A DNA stretch of 64,000 nucleotides from Paenibacillus mellifer (GCF_023195895.1 NZ_JALPRK010000004.1:1-64000), one strand, 5' to 3'. Counted from the stretch's first letter, positions 16,338-25,927 are shown. The notes: generated by a model from the sequence alone, not told the origin. Program-made: numbers and translations.

Positions 16338-18515
16338 CTATTTTAGAGCGCTCGTTAACAGCAATACCAGATCGCTGCGCGTGACTTTGGAATCGGCGGA
16401 TAAGCCCGCCAAATTGGCTTCTTTGCCCGATGCTTTAGCAATAACCGCGGCAGCCTCTTTAACGGTAAGTGAATTTTTCGGGAGGAACGTTTGAGAGCCA
16501 AACACCTCGAGAGCCCCTGCCCCCTTCAGTGCTTTCACCGCCGGTATCGCCCAAGATGGGACATCCGCTTCATCGGTGAAACCAGTTGCTGTTGAAGCTG
16601 CAGTCACCTTAAAGGCCCGGCTGACCATCACCGCAAACTCAGCTCGTGTTACTTCCGCAGCAGGACGGAAGGTTCCGTCGCCATACCCTTGTACGATCCC
16701 GGCTGCAGCCGCCTCTTTGATTAGAGCGGCATGGGGATCAGAGGAAATGTCCGTAAATCCGACCGAACCCGTGTCCGGAGTCGATACTGGGTCCACCGGT
16801 GTTGCTCCACCGGCTTCCGTCGGAAGCGCGGCCCCTTTCAGGTCCGTAATCCGACTTTGAAGGGCGGCCTTTACATGCCCTACTTGATCGAGGTGTTCGC
16901 GGAACACTTCATAGTCTACCAGATTCAGTTCATAGAACCGACCGTCATCTTTCGCTTGCTTCATGGAAGCGTAGAAATCTCCGCCTCCAGCCATAAATGA
17001 ATTGGTCGCAACAATATAGAAAGCGTTGGGGTCGATATCCGTATAAGTGCCGTCTTCGTTTTGAACTTGAACTTTAACGATGCGTTGACCGTTTTGCGTT
17101 TTATTGCCCGTGACGTCGTCGATCACTTCGCCTGGTTTAGTCGAATCGTAATAGAATCGCAGGCCCGAAACTTGAGGGAAACGCCCTTCTCCATTTTCGA
17201 CGCCGCTGACGCCGTTTTCCAGTGCGGCGGTAATTTCGGCGCCGGTCATCTTCAGAGCGGTAAGATTGTTGCCGAACGGCATCGTCGTAAGCAAGTCGCC
17301 TAAGGTGATGTCTCCAGCTTTTATCGAAGCCCGGATGCCGCCGCCGTTCTGAATTGTGACATAACCTTTAACCCCAGTTTCCTTCACGATACTCATGACC
17401 TTTGAACGCATCCCATCGGCAATCAGGTTCCCCAAATTGGTTTCCTGTTTGCGGACGCTGCCGCGTTCGCCGTCCAGGAGGACGTCTGATTTGCCGATCA
17501 CGGTCTTTTTCAGCTCTTCCAATGGCGCGGCGTATTCCTTCAGCTTGGCTTCCGCTGCGGCATCACTTTTGATCAAGAAATTTCCTGCATCGTCTTTCGC
17601 GTCCAGCGCGATCAACTCGCCTTTCCAAGCGGTCAGCTTCCCGGTTGCATCAAATGTGACATCTAATTGGCCTAGATTTTGATTATATTCGCCCGTTTGT
17701 ACGATCAGGGTTGGCTCTTGCTCGGCGTGATGCACTTCCGGCGTTGTCAATTTGGTATGAGAGTGTCCACCTACGATAATATCAATGCCGTCGACGGCTT
17801 CGGCCAGATCCTGGTCAATGGTGTACCCGAGATGAGACAACACGATGATCTTGTTGATTCCTTCCGCTTCCAAGGCGTCGACTTGTTTCTGTGCGCTTTG
17901 GACTTCGTCGGCGAACTTGATGGCAGGACCCGGTGACGACAACACAGAGGTTTCAGGTGTGGTCAACCCGATGATGCCTACCTTCTCACCGGCGATTTCC
18001 TTAATTACGGCAGGGTAAATCTGACCTGTCTCTCCCGGGTTCCCTACTCCAGAATGGCTTAAGCCTTTAAGGTCAGAATCGGAGCTGAAATCTAAGTTGG
18101 CGCTAACGAAAGGAAATTGGGCTTGCTTGATGAACTCGGCCAAGGTGCTAGGTCCTTTATCAAATTCATGGTTACCAAACGTCATGGCATCATACTTTAG
18201 CTCGTTCATGAAGAATAAATCGGCTAAACCGTTAAACTGATTGAAATACAACGTTCCGGAGAAAACATCCCCAGCATCAAGCAGCACGGTGTGCTCGTTC
18301 CTGGCTGCGTTTATCGCCGTTACCCTGCGTGCGATATTATCCAGGTGCGCATGCGTGTCATTCGTATGTAAGACGCGCAACTGATAATCCTTTGCCCCCG
18401 AGCCCACTGCATCAGCAGCATTCACGGGAAGACCAACGGCTCCGGAAGCAAGTCCGGCTACAAGGGTACTTATGACCAGCAGTTTACCGAAAGCTTTATT
18501 TCCCCATACCATCAA
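16338..18515 (-). CDS. SLH-anchored 5'-nucleotidase / cyclic phosphodiesterase
   Basis: The product has 725 residues. A signal peptide (about 1-34, PVNAADA) precedes a calcineurin-like metallophosphatase domain, with the ligand motifs LHTNDTHAH (49-57), DAGDVFSG and GNHEFDKG. A 5'-nucleotidase C-terminal domain (about 340-510, IQNGGGIRA) follows, and two SLH repeats lie near the C-terminus (GYGDGTFRPAAEVTRAEF and a more diverged copy). Enzymes of this type hydrolyse extracellular nucleotides to nucleosides and phosphate. SLH repeats would keep it on the cell surface. Phosphate or nucleoside scavenging is the probable role; a phosphate-starvation promoter is plausible but not demonstrated. Confidence 0.9.
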   Translation of the reverse strand: MMVWGNKAFGKLLVISTLVAGLASGAVGLPVNAADAVGSGAKDYQLRVLHTNDTHAHLDNIARRVTAINAARNEHTVLLDAGDVFSGTLYFNQFNGLADLFFMNELKYDAMTFGNHEFDKGPSTLAEFIKQAQFPFVSANLDFSSDSDLKGLSHSGVGNPGETGQIYPAVIKEIAGEKVGIIGLTTPETSVLSSPGPAIKFADEVQSAQKQVDALEAEGINKIIVLSHLGYTIDQDLAEAVDGIDIIVGGHSHTKLTTPEVHHAEQEPTLIVQTGEYNQNLGQLDVTFDATGKLTAWKGELIALDAKDDAGNFLIKSDAAAEAKLKEYAAPLEELKKTVIGKSDVLLDGERGSVRKQETNLGNLIADGMRSKVMSIVKETGVKGYVTIQNGGGIRASIKAGDITLGDLLTTMPFGNNLTALKMTGAEITAALENGVSGVENGEGRFPQVSGLRFYYDSTKPGEVIDDVTGNKTQNGQRIVKVQVQNEDGTYTDIDPNAFYIVATNSFMAGGGDFYASMKQAKDDGRFYELNLVDYEVFREHLDQVGHVKAALQSRITDLKGAALPTEAGGATPVDPVSTPDTGSVGFTDISSDPHAALIKEAAAAGIVQGYGDGTFRPAAEVTRAEFAVMVSRAFKVTAASTATGFTDEADVPSWAIPAVKALKGAGALEVFGSQTFLPKNSLTVKEAAAVIAKASGKEANLAGLSADSKVTRSDLVLLLTSALK

Positions 18516-18543
18516 TCGATTCCTCCTCTACCACATTTTGATG

Positions 18544-18569
18544 TACTACTCTATTAAATATAAGTAGTA
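18544..18569. promoter_or_regulatory. Dyad upstream of the SLH nucleotidase
   Basis: TACTACT and AGTAGTA (both arms exact) flank 12 AT-rich bases, about 30-55 bases upstream of the nucleotidase start. It could be an operator or a 5' hairpin. Confidence 0.35.
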
Positions 18570-18721
18570 GAGAATGGAATGTAAATCCTTCCAACACAAT
18601 AAGCGAACAAAATTTACAATCCCTAGCGTTTCGAGCAGCCGAGAGAATAAGATCCACAGGGTCCGGGCATTTTATGATCAGCAGGATAACAGAAATATGA
18701 AATGAATTCAGGAGGTTAATT

Positions 18722-18901
18722 ATGAACAGTCAACGGGCTAAAGAGATCGTTGCTTCCCCTTCCATGGTAGACGTGACTTGCGACGGTGTCCCAATTTACA
18801 TCCAACATGTCGACGAGAAGAGCGAAACCGCAAGGATCTTTCCTCTGGGTCAACCGGAGAATGAGAAAGAGGTTGCTTTATCTCAGCTTAATGAACAATA
18901 A
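18722..18901 (+). CDS. sspH: H-type small acid-soluble spore protein
   Basis: This is a 59-residue protein starting MNSQRAKEIV and containing GVPIYIQHVDEKSETARIF and PLGQPENE. It follows the SspH pattern closely. SspH is a minor spore core protein made in the forespore. AGGAGGTTAATT precedes the ATG. It is monocistronic, with its own terminator, and lies convergent with leuA. Confidence 0.9.
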   Translation: MNSQRAKEIVASPSMVDVTCDGVPIYIQHVDEKSETARIFPLGQPENEKEVALSQLNEQ

Positions 18902-18949
18902 TAAATAGGCAGGCGAGATGATCTCATTCATCCCACCTGCCTTATTTAT
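18902..18949. terminator. Bidirectional terminator between sspH and leuA
   Basis: AAATAGGCAGG pairs with CCTGCCTTATTT around a second GATGATCTCATTCATC stem. T-rich flanks are present on the plus side and A-rich flanks on the other. Confidence 0.75.
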
Positions 18950-18962
18950 GATCTGGACCACC

Positions 18963-18988
18963 TTTGGTTTACATAATATTTATTATGT
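18963..18988 (-). repeat. dif-like site 1 (overlaps the leuA stop codon)
   Basis: The 26 bp are identical to 47795-47820. In the leuA sense strand the site contains ATATTATGTAAACC, one base different from the right half of the B. subtilis dif site as I recall it. The left arm (ACATAA and outward) is more divergent, and six central bases (TAAATA) separate the arms. It supplies the last codons of leuA (NIINIM stop). Confidence 0.55.
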
Positions 18989-20528
18989 TCTCGTCAATCA
19001 CGCCGGCCAAAATCATCGCATTGATTCCACCCAAAAATGCCTGACCGCTTGCCTTTATGATATCGGTATCCATGGCGCGTCCCGTGTAGCTTCTTCCTCC
19101 CGCTTCAAGCTGAATATTCACGCGGCCGATGGCTTCTTTGCCGTGGGAGATGCTGTTAATCTTATAGGAAGTCAACTTGGCGTCGATACCGGTTAACGTT
19201 ATGATCACACTGTACAACGCGTCGATAGGTCCGTCCCCAATCGCGCTGCCCTTTCGCTCTTGCCCGTTGATCTTCAAGACGACCGTGGCGGTCGGACATA
19301 CCTCATTGGTAATAACCTGGAACGAAACCAGTTCGAACAACGAATGGCTGGATTCACTCTGTACTTGCTGTTCGCTCAGCAGATAGTAGAGGTCGTGATC
19401 GTACACTTCTTTTTTGGCATCAGCCAATATTAAGAATCGCTGAAATAGTCGCTCGAACCCCACTGCATCGGATACATCAAAGCCCAGCTTCTCCACCGCA
19501 TGCTTCACCGCATGCCGGCCGGAGCGGGCTGTGAGAATTAACTCCATGCTCTCAGCCCCCACTTCTTCAGGGGACATAATTTCGTAAACCTGTTTATCTT
19601 TCAGCAACCCATCCTGATGGATGCCGGAGGAATGGGCAAACGCGTTGTCGCCAGTGATTGCCTTATTCACTTGCACGTCAAGCCCCGTCAAATGGGTAAG
19701 CAGACGTGAGGTGCAAGTCAACTCCTTTGTATCGATGTTCGTGCGGCAGCCGTACAACGCCTCGCGGACTTTCAGGGCCATCACCGTTTCCTCCAGCGAG
19801 GCGTTGCCTGCTCGTTCCCCAAGCCCATTGATGGTACATTCGATTTTCTCCGCTCCGTTCTTGATGGCGCTTAACGTATTGGCCGTAGCCAACCCCAGAT
19901 CGTTGTGACAATGCACGCTGAGAACGACCCGGTCGTCAAGGTTCTTGAGCCGCTCATGAATGCGTCGGATCAGATGGCCGAATTCCTCCGGCTCCGCATA
20001 ACCAACGGTGTCAGGGACGTTAATCATCGTCGCTCCGGCCTTGACGACAGCCTCAATCGTCTTCCATAAGTATTCGAAGTCCGCACGAGATGCGTCTTCC
20101 GTGGAGTATTGAACATCGGGCAGCAGCGTCTTGGTATATTTCACGGCATCAACGCCCATTTGCAGCACGGCATCCTGGGAGCGGTTGAATTTCTTCTCCA
20201 CATGTACATTAGAAGCCCCAAGAACGATATGGATCAGCGGGTGCTGCGCTTCACGGATACTTTCGTACACCGCGTCGATGTCGGCTTTCACCGCTCGGGC
20301 TAAAGCCGTAATCCCCACGCGATCCCCTACGCTTCGGGCGATTTGTTGCACCGACTCAAAGTCTCCTTGCGATGAGGCAGGAAAACCCGCTTCGATAATA
20401 TCTACACGGAGGCGCTTCAGTTGCTGGGCAAACTCCAGCTTTTGCCGCACATTCAATTTAGCGCCAGGAACTTGCTCCCCATCGCGTAACGTTGTATCCA
20501 ATATGATAATGTTGCGATAACGGTCCAT
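18969..20528 (-). CDS. leuA: 2-isopropylmalate synthase
   Basis: This 519-residue enzyme joins acetyl-CoA and 2-oxoisovalerate, the first committed step of leucine synthesis. The DRE-TIM catalytic domain has LDTTLRDGEQ (about 10-19), HCHNDLGLA metal ligands (His-x-His) and NGLGERAGN. The C-terminal LeuA dimer domain, which binds leucine for feedback control, covers about 390-515. GGGAGGAACTCACAG precedes the ATG. It stands without leuBCD, so the rest of the pathway is elsewhere, and it is controlled by a leucine T-box leader. Its last codons lie inside a repeated dif-like sequence, so the extreme C-terminus may be recently altered. Confidence 0.93.
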   Translation of the reverse strand: MDRYRNIIILDTTLRDGEQVPGAKLNVRQKLEFAQQLKRLRVDIIEAGFPASSQGDFESVQQIARSVGDRVGITALARAVKADIDAVYESIREAQHPLIHIVLGASNVHVEKKFNRSQDAVLQMGVDAVKYTKTLLPDVQYSTEDASRADFEYLWKTIEAVVKAGATMINVPDTVGYAEPEEFGHLIRRIHERLKNLDDRVVLSVHCHNDLGLATANTLSAIKNGAEKIECTINGLGERAGNASLEETVMALKVREALYGCRTNIDTKELTCTSRLLTHLTGLDVQVNKAITGDNAFAHSSGIHQDGLLKDKQVYEIMSPEEVGAESMELILTARSGRHAVKHAVEKLGFDVSDAVGFERLFQRFLILADAKKEVYDHDLYYLLSEQQVQSESSHSLFELVSFQVITNEVCPTATVVLKINGQERKGSAIGDGPIDALYSVIITLTGIDAKLTSYKINSISHGKEAIGRVNIQLEAGGRSYTGRAMDTDIIKASGQAFLGGINAMILAGVIDENIINIM

Positions 20529-20599
20529 CTGTGAGTTCCTCCCTGGTTTGTAATTGTAGTTGAAAGCCTTCAGTTTCTTGAATCTATATTAAGCGAGGT

Positions 20600-20890
20600 T
20601 GATTAAACCCGGAATTTAATCAACACAAAAACCCCGTCTCTGTTATAGAGACGAGGTTTAACTCGCGGTACCACTCTAATTCATTTCATGTGATGAAATG
20701 ATCTCCTTCGATGGCGAACACCATCTATCCTTGTAACGGCGGAATCCCGGCTGGCCCTACATTTCAGGCAGCTGTTCATAGACGAGTTCAACATGACGGA
20801 CACTGCCGCTTCGCACCAACCAACGGCTCTCTGAGAGGTCAAGTCATCTTTACTATTTCTAATCAACACATTTGGCATATGGAATTATTG
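20600..20890 (-). promoter_or_regulatory. Leucine T-box leader upstream of leuA
   Basis: The T-box signature AGAGTGGTACCGCG is at about 20663-20676 on the minus strand. It is followed by the terminator CGTCTCTATAACAGAGACG with flanking AAACC/GGTTTTTG (20624-20660). In Stem I the likely specifier CTC (Leu) is in TGAACTCGTC (GAG at 20784-20786 on the plus strand). When uncharged tRNA-Leu binds, antitermination would allow leuA transcription. A further hairpin (GATTAAA/TTTAATC, about 20598-20620) lies between terminator and gene. Confidence 0.9.
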
Positions 20891-20893
20891 GTT

Positions 20894-20922
20894 ATTATAT
20901 GCACCTGGCGGTGGATTGTCAA
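20894..20922 (-). promoter_or_regulatory. Consensus sigma-A promoter for leuA
   Basis: TTGACA (20917-20922), a 17-base spacer and TATAAT (20894-20899) give a perfect vegetative promoter immediately before the T-box leader. Confidence 0.88.
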
Positions 20923-20931
20923 CCAAAGGTC

Positions 20932-21510
20932 TTATTTTGATCTGGGCTTTTCCAATTTACTCTGGAGTTCCTCGATTTTGATCAGCGCCAGCTGCAATTG
21001 TCTTTCGTAGTCAGCCCTATTATCTTCATCCTTAATGTACTTTGACGATACGTTTAGCTCCCTGCACATCTGAATGACTTCAAGAATCAACTCTTGGTTA
21101 TCTTTTGCTACAGTGATTTTATTATTCTCATCAAAAGTGTTGCGGATCAAACTCAGCATCCTGTTTGTTAGCCCAATTAATTCATACATTGAAGGTCGTA
21201 GTTCAGAAGGCACCGCAAGATTGAATGAATGGCTGTCGTTTCTGCTCAACGCATAAAAAACGAACCCACTATTCTCAGAATAACCCTCAATTTTACCTTT
21301 GATGTAAGCCAAGTCAACATCATTCAGATCCTCTTTCGTCAGCCCGCTTAAAACTTCGGAGAACAGAGAGAGTTGATTCATATACTGATGGTAAAAAATA
21401 TTGTTATACAAGGTATAGGCCTCAGAAGCCTGGCTATCCTTCAAACTTGGATTCGAACAAGAAGTTAAGTTTGCTAAAATAAAGAGTGAGATCATGATTT
21501 TTTTAGACAT
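20932..21510 (-). CDS. Lipoprotein of unknown function
   Basis: This 192-residue lipoprotein has a short signal with lipobox LTSC (mature Cys about 18). A mainly helical body follows (QYMNQLSLFSEVLSGL), ending in a coiled-coil-like tail (IKIEELQSKLEKPRSK). I do not recognise a family. Its stop lies next to the leuA promoter -35 element, and it is transcribed in the same direction. Base composition is more AT-rich than its neighbours, which may mean recent acquisition. Confidence 0.65.
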   Translation of the reverse strand: MSKKIMISLFILANLTSCSNPSLKDSQASEAYTLYNNIFYHQYMNQLSLFSEVLSGLTKEDLNDVDLAYIKGKIEGYSENSGFVFYALSRNDSHSFNLAVPSELRPSMYELIGLTNRMLSLIRNTFDENNKITVAKDNQELILEVIQMCRELNVSSKYIKDEDNRADYERQLQLALIKIEELQSKLEKPRSK

Positions 21511-21555
21511 TTTTCGCTCCTTGTAACACGTATTTCACGCCAACTGCTCCGTGAA

Positions 21556-21596
21556 TGAAAAAAGCGAACTGAACGTGGTGTCAGCTCGCTTTTACA
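21556..21596 (-). terminator. Terminator after the EF-G-like gene
   Basis: AGCGAACTGA and TCAGCTCGCT pair with one mismatch around ACGTGGTG. A/T runs flank both sides. Confidence 0.65.
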
Positions 21597-21658
21597 GGTA
21601 TATTTTAGGATATTTAGGTTGTAATGTAAATACACAACATAAGTATATATTTGATAAT

Positions 21659-23623
21659 TTAGTCCACTGATGCGTGCATCTTATTCTTTACCTCTTCCCA
21701 GGACACCGAATACGCTTGCCCCTTGGAGCAAAAAATTGAAGACGAGGTGTACGCCGGATCTGCATCTTTGTTGTAGTTCTTCCGAGCGATCACCGTATCA
21801 GTCTGATGACAGGGCTCATACCCCCCGGATTTCAGTGTGATGGACCCTTTCCCATGCGACATAGATGCGAGCTCCGCCCCATAGTCCATAAAAGTGGCTA
21901 CCGGGACAACGCCTGTAATGACCGCCGTCTCCAAACCCGTCTCGGGTGAATCGAACCGACCGTGAGCTTGCTGGATATCGGTCAACACCTTGCCTAGTTG
22001 ATCTAATCCTACCTTGATTTTAAACAGATACACCGGTTCCAGAAGCACATTCTCCGTCTGCTCCAGCCCTTGCCGCAGCGCACGGTAGGTAGCTTCGCGG
22101 AAATCCCCACCGCTGGTGTGTTTGTTATGCGATCGACCGGTCAGCAGCGTCACACGCACGTCTGTCAGGGGTGAACCGGTCAACAAACCGTGATGCTCCT
22201 GCTCCAATACATGTTGGCCAATCATGTTCTGATAACCCACGGTTAAATCATCCGCATGGCAGGCGTTAACGAAGGTTACGCCGCTTCCCCGTTCTCCCGG
22301 CTCCAACCGTAAATGGACTTCGGCATAATGCCCTAAAGGTTCGAAATGTCCGCAACCCACAACCGGAGCGATTATCGTTTCCTTATACAAAATTTCCGGC
22401 GGTCCAAACGCGATATTCATCCGAAAACGCTCCAATAGCACCTGCTGCAAAATTTCCAGCTGAATCCGGCCCATCACATGAATATGTAGCTCCTGCAACG
22501 CTTCATCCCATCGGGTTCCCAAGGTCGGGTCCTCTGCGTCCAATAACCGGAAGACGCGAAGTACTTCCTTCAGGTGCAGAGGCGGTTCAAAGAGCACCTT
22601 GGATTGCAACGTAGGTACGAGCTCTCGTCGGATCGGATCTTGAAACGCCCCAACGGCTTCACCGGAATGAGCTTCGGTTAATCCCGTTACCGCGAACAGT
22701 TCCCCAGCGGTTACCGAATCCGTCTGGACGAAACGCTGCCCGCTGTATTTGCGGATACCGGTGATTTTTTCTGAGCGCCGTGCTCCCTCTACAGCTGGCC
22801 CAAAGGCAATTTCATCTCGGACCTTCAACGTGCCTTGCAGCGCTTTGATAAACGTAATTCGAGTCCCTTGCTCATCATGCCGGATTTTGTAGACTCGGCC
22901 AGCAAACGAAATCTGCGGATTAAACGTGGTTCGAGTTAACCGTTCCAACGCGTGGAGAAAAGTGTCGATCCCGATATCTAGCAACGCCGAACCTCGCAGG
23001 CAAGGATAAACTTGCCCGCTCTGAATGAGTCGAGCCAGGTGAGCGTTCCACTCTTCAACCGACCCGGTTCCTTCTAAAAACACCTCCAGCAGTGCTTCTT
23101 CCCGCTCAGCAAGCCAAGCCTTTTGCGTGTCGTCCATACGCCCGCTTTCCACCCAACTGGATACATCCAGCACATCACCACTCAACTCGCGGATTAGGTC
23201 CTGGAAGACCAGATCCGGATCAGCGCCAGTGCGATCAGTTTTGTTGATAAAGAAAAATGTTGGAATCCCATAGGTGCGAAGCAACTGCCAAACCGTCTCC
23301 GTATGTCCCTCAACGCCCTCCACCGCACTGACAATGATGACGGCGTAATCGAGTACCTGCAGTGCCCGTTCCATCTCCGCGGAGAAATCGACGTGGCCGG
23401 GCGTATCCAACAGGAAATACGTTGATTCGCCGTATCTCATTTCTGCCTGGTCGGCGAAAACGGTGATTCCGCGTGCCTTCTCGATCTCGTGACTGTCGAG
23501 AAAAGCATCGCGGTGGTCGACCCGGCCTCGGCTGCGGATGGTTTGCGTTTGGTACAGCAAGGCCTCGGCGAAGGTGGTTTTGCCGGCATCTACGTGCGCC
23601 AGCAGTCCTATCGTTTTATACAT
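21659..23623 (-). CDS. EF-G-like translation GTPase of the ribosomal-protection (Tet(M)-like) family
   Basis: This 654-residue GTPase has G1 AHVDAGKTT (9-17), switch ARGITV, G3 DTPGHVD and G4 NKTD. EF-G-like domains II to V follow. The length and the C-terminal VGYQNMIGQHVLEQEH/GLLTGSPLTDV region match tetracycline ribosomal-protection proteins rather than housekeeping EF-G (about 690). These proteins bind the ribosome and displace tetracycline. Chromosomal copies in soil Bacillota are often distant and of unknown role, so a resistance phenotype is not proven. It lies 18 bases downstream of the PFL gene on the same strand, so it is probably co-transcribed with PFL and ACT. Confidence 0.8.
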   Translation of the reverse strand: MYKTIGLLAHVDAGKTTFAEALLYQTQTIRSRGRVDHRDAFLDSHEIEKARGITVFADQAEMRYGESTYFLLDTPGHVDFSAEMERALQVLDYAVIIVSAVEGVEGHTETVWQLLRTYGIPTFFFINKTDRTGADPDLVFQDLIRELSGDVLDVSSWVESGRMDDTQKAWLAEREEALLEVFLEGTGSVEEWNAHLARLIQSGQVYPCLRGSALLDIGIDTFLHALERLTRTTFNPQISFAGRVYKIRHDEQGTRITFIKALQGTLKVRDEIAFGPAVEGARRSEKITGIRKYSGQRFVQTDSVTAGELFAVTGLTEAHSGEAVGAFQDPIRRELVPTLQSKVLFEPPLHLKEVLRVFRLLDAEDPTLGTRWDEALQELHIHVMGRIQLEILQQVLLERFRMNIAFGPPEILYKETIIAPVVGCGHFEPLGHYAEVHLRLEPGERGSGVTFVNACHADDLTVGYQNMIGQHVLEQEHHGLLTGSPLTDVRVTLLTGRSHNKHTSGGDFREATYRALRQGLEQTENVLLEPVYLFKIKVGLDQLGKVLTDIQQAHGRFDSPETGLETAVITGVVPVATFMDYGAELASMSHGKGSITLKSGGYEPCHQTDTVIARKNYNKDADPAYTSSSIFCSKGQAYSVSWEEVKNKMHASVD

Positions 23624-23641
23624 GGCCGCGTCCCCCGCCGC

Positions 23642-25000
23642 CTAGTTCTTAAAGCTGTGGATCGGTGCCGGAATCCGTCCGCCCCGTTCGATGAACGGTG
23701 CGCAGTTAAAGGCGTTAACCGGCATTATAGGCGCATAACCCAGCAAACCGCCGAATTCCACGATCTCGCCAACGTCCTTACCGATGACCGGGATGATCCG
23801 AACGGCGGTCGTCTTGTTGTTAACCATACCGATCGCCGCTTCGTCGGCGATGATGCCGGATATTGTCGCGGGGCTGGTGCTGCCGGGAATCGCGATCATA
23901 TCGAGCCCGACGGAGCAGACGCACGTCATCGCTTCCAGCTTCTCCAGCGTCAGCGCGCCGCGCTGTACCGCTTCGATCATCCCGTGGTCCTCGCTGACCG
24001 GGATGAAGGCGCCGCTAAGGCCGCCGACATAGGAGGAGGCCATGACGCCGCCTTTTTTCACGTTGTCGTTCAAGATCGCCAGAGCAGCCGTGGTTCCCGG
24101 TGCACCCGCTTCCTCTAAGCCCATCACCTGGAAGATCTCCGCGATCGAATCGCCGATCTCCGGCGTTGGGGCGAGCGACAAGTCGATAATGCCAAACGGA
24201 ACACCTAATCGTTTCGAAGCTTCCTGTGCCACCAGTTGACCCACACGGGTTACCTTAAACGCCGTCCGCTTAATCGTTTCGCATAACGTCTCGAAATCCT
24301 TGCCCTTCACTTCCTCCAGCGCACGCTTCACCACGCCTGGTCCGCTGACACCCACGTTGATGACGCATTCCTGCTCCCCAACGCCGTGAAACGCTCCGGC
24401 CATAAACGGGTTGTCCTCCACGGCGTTGCAGAACACAACCAGCTTGGCGCAACCGATCGAGCCACGGTCCGCCGTCCGCTCGGCCGTACGAATGATGATG
24501 TCGCCCATTTGTTTTACGGCGTCCATATTGATCCCACTGCGCGAGGAGCCTACGTTCACCGAGGAGCAGACCCGGTCCGTGACAGCCAGCGCTTCAGGTA
24601 TACTGTTGATCAATACCCGATCGCCGTTCGTAAAGCCTTTTTGCACAAGGGCCGAAAACCCGCCGATAAAGTTGACGCCCACTTCCTTGGCGGCCCGGTC
24701 AAGCGCTTCCGCCACCGGCACAAACGTATCGGTCTTCAGCCCCCCGGCAGCAATCGAAATAGGAGTTACCGAAATCCGCTTGTTGACGATCGGTACGCCA
24801 AATTGCTTCTCCAAATCCTCGCCGGTCTTGACTAGATGCTCTGCCGAACGGGTAATTTTATCATAGATGTTCCGGTTAAATACATTCATGTCCTCATGAG
24901 CGCAATCCATTAGGCTGATACCCATCGTAATCGTACGTACGTCGAGGTTCATTTCGCGGATCATCGAGTTGGTTTCTTGTACTTCTACGCGTGAAATCAT
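23642..25000 (-). CDS. PFL-family (UPF0210/DUF711) protein
   Basis: From ATG 25000 (GGGAGGGGACCGC just upstream) this gives 452 residues. The longer frame to 25147 runs back through the ACT gene and is not used. The chain matches the conserved UPF0210 family throughout ([44 protein letters not shown]). The family is related to pyruvate-formate-lyase folds, but its reaction is unknown. It is almost always next to a small ACT-domain protein, as here, which suggests a ligand-controlled pair. Confidence 0.85.
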   Translation of the reverse strand: MISRVEVQETNSMIREMNLDVRTITMGISLMDCAHEDMNVFNRNIYDKITRSAEHLVKTGEDLEKQFGVPIVNKRISVTPISIAAGGLKTDTFVPVAEALDRAAKEVGVNFIGGFSALVQKGFTNGDRVLINSIPEALAVTDRVCSSVNVGSSRSGINMDAVKQMGDIIIRTAERTADRGSIGCAKLVVFCNAVEDNPFMAGAFHGVGEQECVINVGVSGPGVVKRALEEVKGKDFETLCETIKRTAFKVTRVGQLVAQEASKRLGVPFGIIDLSLAPTPEIGDSIAEIFQVMGLEEAGAPGTTAALAILNDNVKKGGVMASSYVGGLSGAFIPVSEDHGMIEAVQRGALTLEKLEAMTCVCSVGLDMIAIPGSTSPATISGIIADEAAIGMVNNKTTAVRIIPVIGKDVGEIVEFGGLLGYAPIMPVNAFNCAPFIERGGRIPAPIHSFKN

Positions 25001-25019
25001 GCGGTCCCCTCCCTTCTTC

Positions 25020-25289
25020 TCAGATCCGATGCATCGTATTGAAAATATCCTCGTGCTGCAGCTTGATTTCCACGCCAATAGAACGGCCCAGCTCCTGCAA
25101 CTCTTCGACCAGCTTCTCGAATCCCTTAGCCGGCGCCGAGATGTCAACGATCATCATCATGTTGAAATAGCCTTGAATGATCGTTTGCGAAATATCGAGA
25201 ATGTTAACGTTATTATCGGCCAGATAGGTGCACACCTTGGCGATAATGCCCACTTTGTCCTTGCCCAGTACGGTGATAATCCCCTTCAA
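25020..25289 (-). CDS. ACT-domain protein (UPF0237)
   Basis: The 89 residues form a single ACT domain ([20 protein letters not shown], then [11 protein letters not shown]). ACT domains bind amino acids or similar small ligands. The start is TTG 25289, with GGGGGAAC upstream. It lies 19 bases before the PFL gene and forms the conserved ACT-PFL pair. Confidence 0.88.
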   Translation of the reverse strand: MKGIITVLGKDKVGIIAKVCTYLADNNVNILDISQTIIQGYFNMMMIVDISAPAKGFEKLVEELQELGRSIGVEIKLQHEDIFNTMHRI

Positions 25290-25377
25290 ACGAAGTTCCC
25301 CCTTTACATTTAAGACTCCCCCGAGACTTCGGACAAGTCATCTGCTCCGCTTATTATGGCAAAAGAAAACCAATTCT

Positions 25378-25887
25378 TCAATGACCACTTTCACTCGGTG
25401 CCGCGGAAAAATAACGCAGTTCGGCTGTCGAAAACGGTGCTGGGGCCGGCACGCCCTTCCTGCCGTCAGATCGAGAGCGATAGACACCCTCAACTTCGCA
25501 GTCCGAGGGTCGGTACTTGCCTTGCGCAAGCTTCAAGTCGATAAAATCGACTACCTGCTGCAGCGAAGCAATTTGCTCGACGATGTCAGCCCGGTGTTGA
25601 ACCATCTTCTCCACCAGCTCCGGATAATCCCCCATATCCGCATCAATGGATACCTTCAGAAAGGGTCGCATTTCTTCCAGAGGCATCCCGGTTTTCTTGA
25701 GGCAATTTACCAATCGGATCGTATCCAGATCCTCCTGGTGATAAACGCGGTGTCCATTCTCTTTCCGCTTGGCCCGAGGCAGGAGCGCAATTTTCTCATA
25801 ATATCGAAGGGTATCCACGGTTATGCCGGTTCGCTCCGCAACTTGCTTGATAGAAAAAGTGCGTTTATCCATCGATTCGATCGCCAT
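25378..25887 (-). CDS. MerR-family regulator (divergent from SDR)
   Basis: This is a 169-residue regulator. The MerR winged helix (FSIKQVAERTGITVDTLRYYEK) is followed by a dimerisation coiled coil (about 80-125) and a variable C-terminus with a single Cys. ATG 25887 has AACGGAAGGAAGAGAAA upstream; the longer frame from 25965 would start inside the operator and is rejected. Its own promoter and that of the divergent SDR gene both have 19-base spacers over CTTGGAG-type dyads, the hallmark of MerR-controlled promoters. The inducer is unknown; Bacillus relatives with this operator respond to aldehydes or electrophiles. Confidence 0.88.
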   Translation of the reverse strand: MAIESMDKRTFSIKQVAERTGITVDTLRYYEKIALLPRAKRKENGHRVYHQEDLDTIRLVNCLKKTGMPLEEMRPFLKVSIDADMGDYPELVEKMVQHRADIVEQIASLQQVVDFIDLKLAQGKYRPSDCEVEGVYRSRSDGRKGVPAPAPFSTAELRYFSAAPSESGH

Positions 25888-25927
25888 TTTCTCTTCCTTC
25901 CGTTCCTCTGTAAAAGGTCTATTCTGC

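Noticed and set aside
23642-25147. A longer PFL frame
   Set aside because: It runs back through the ACT gene; ATG 25000 has a clear ribosome site and the conserved N-terminus.
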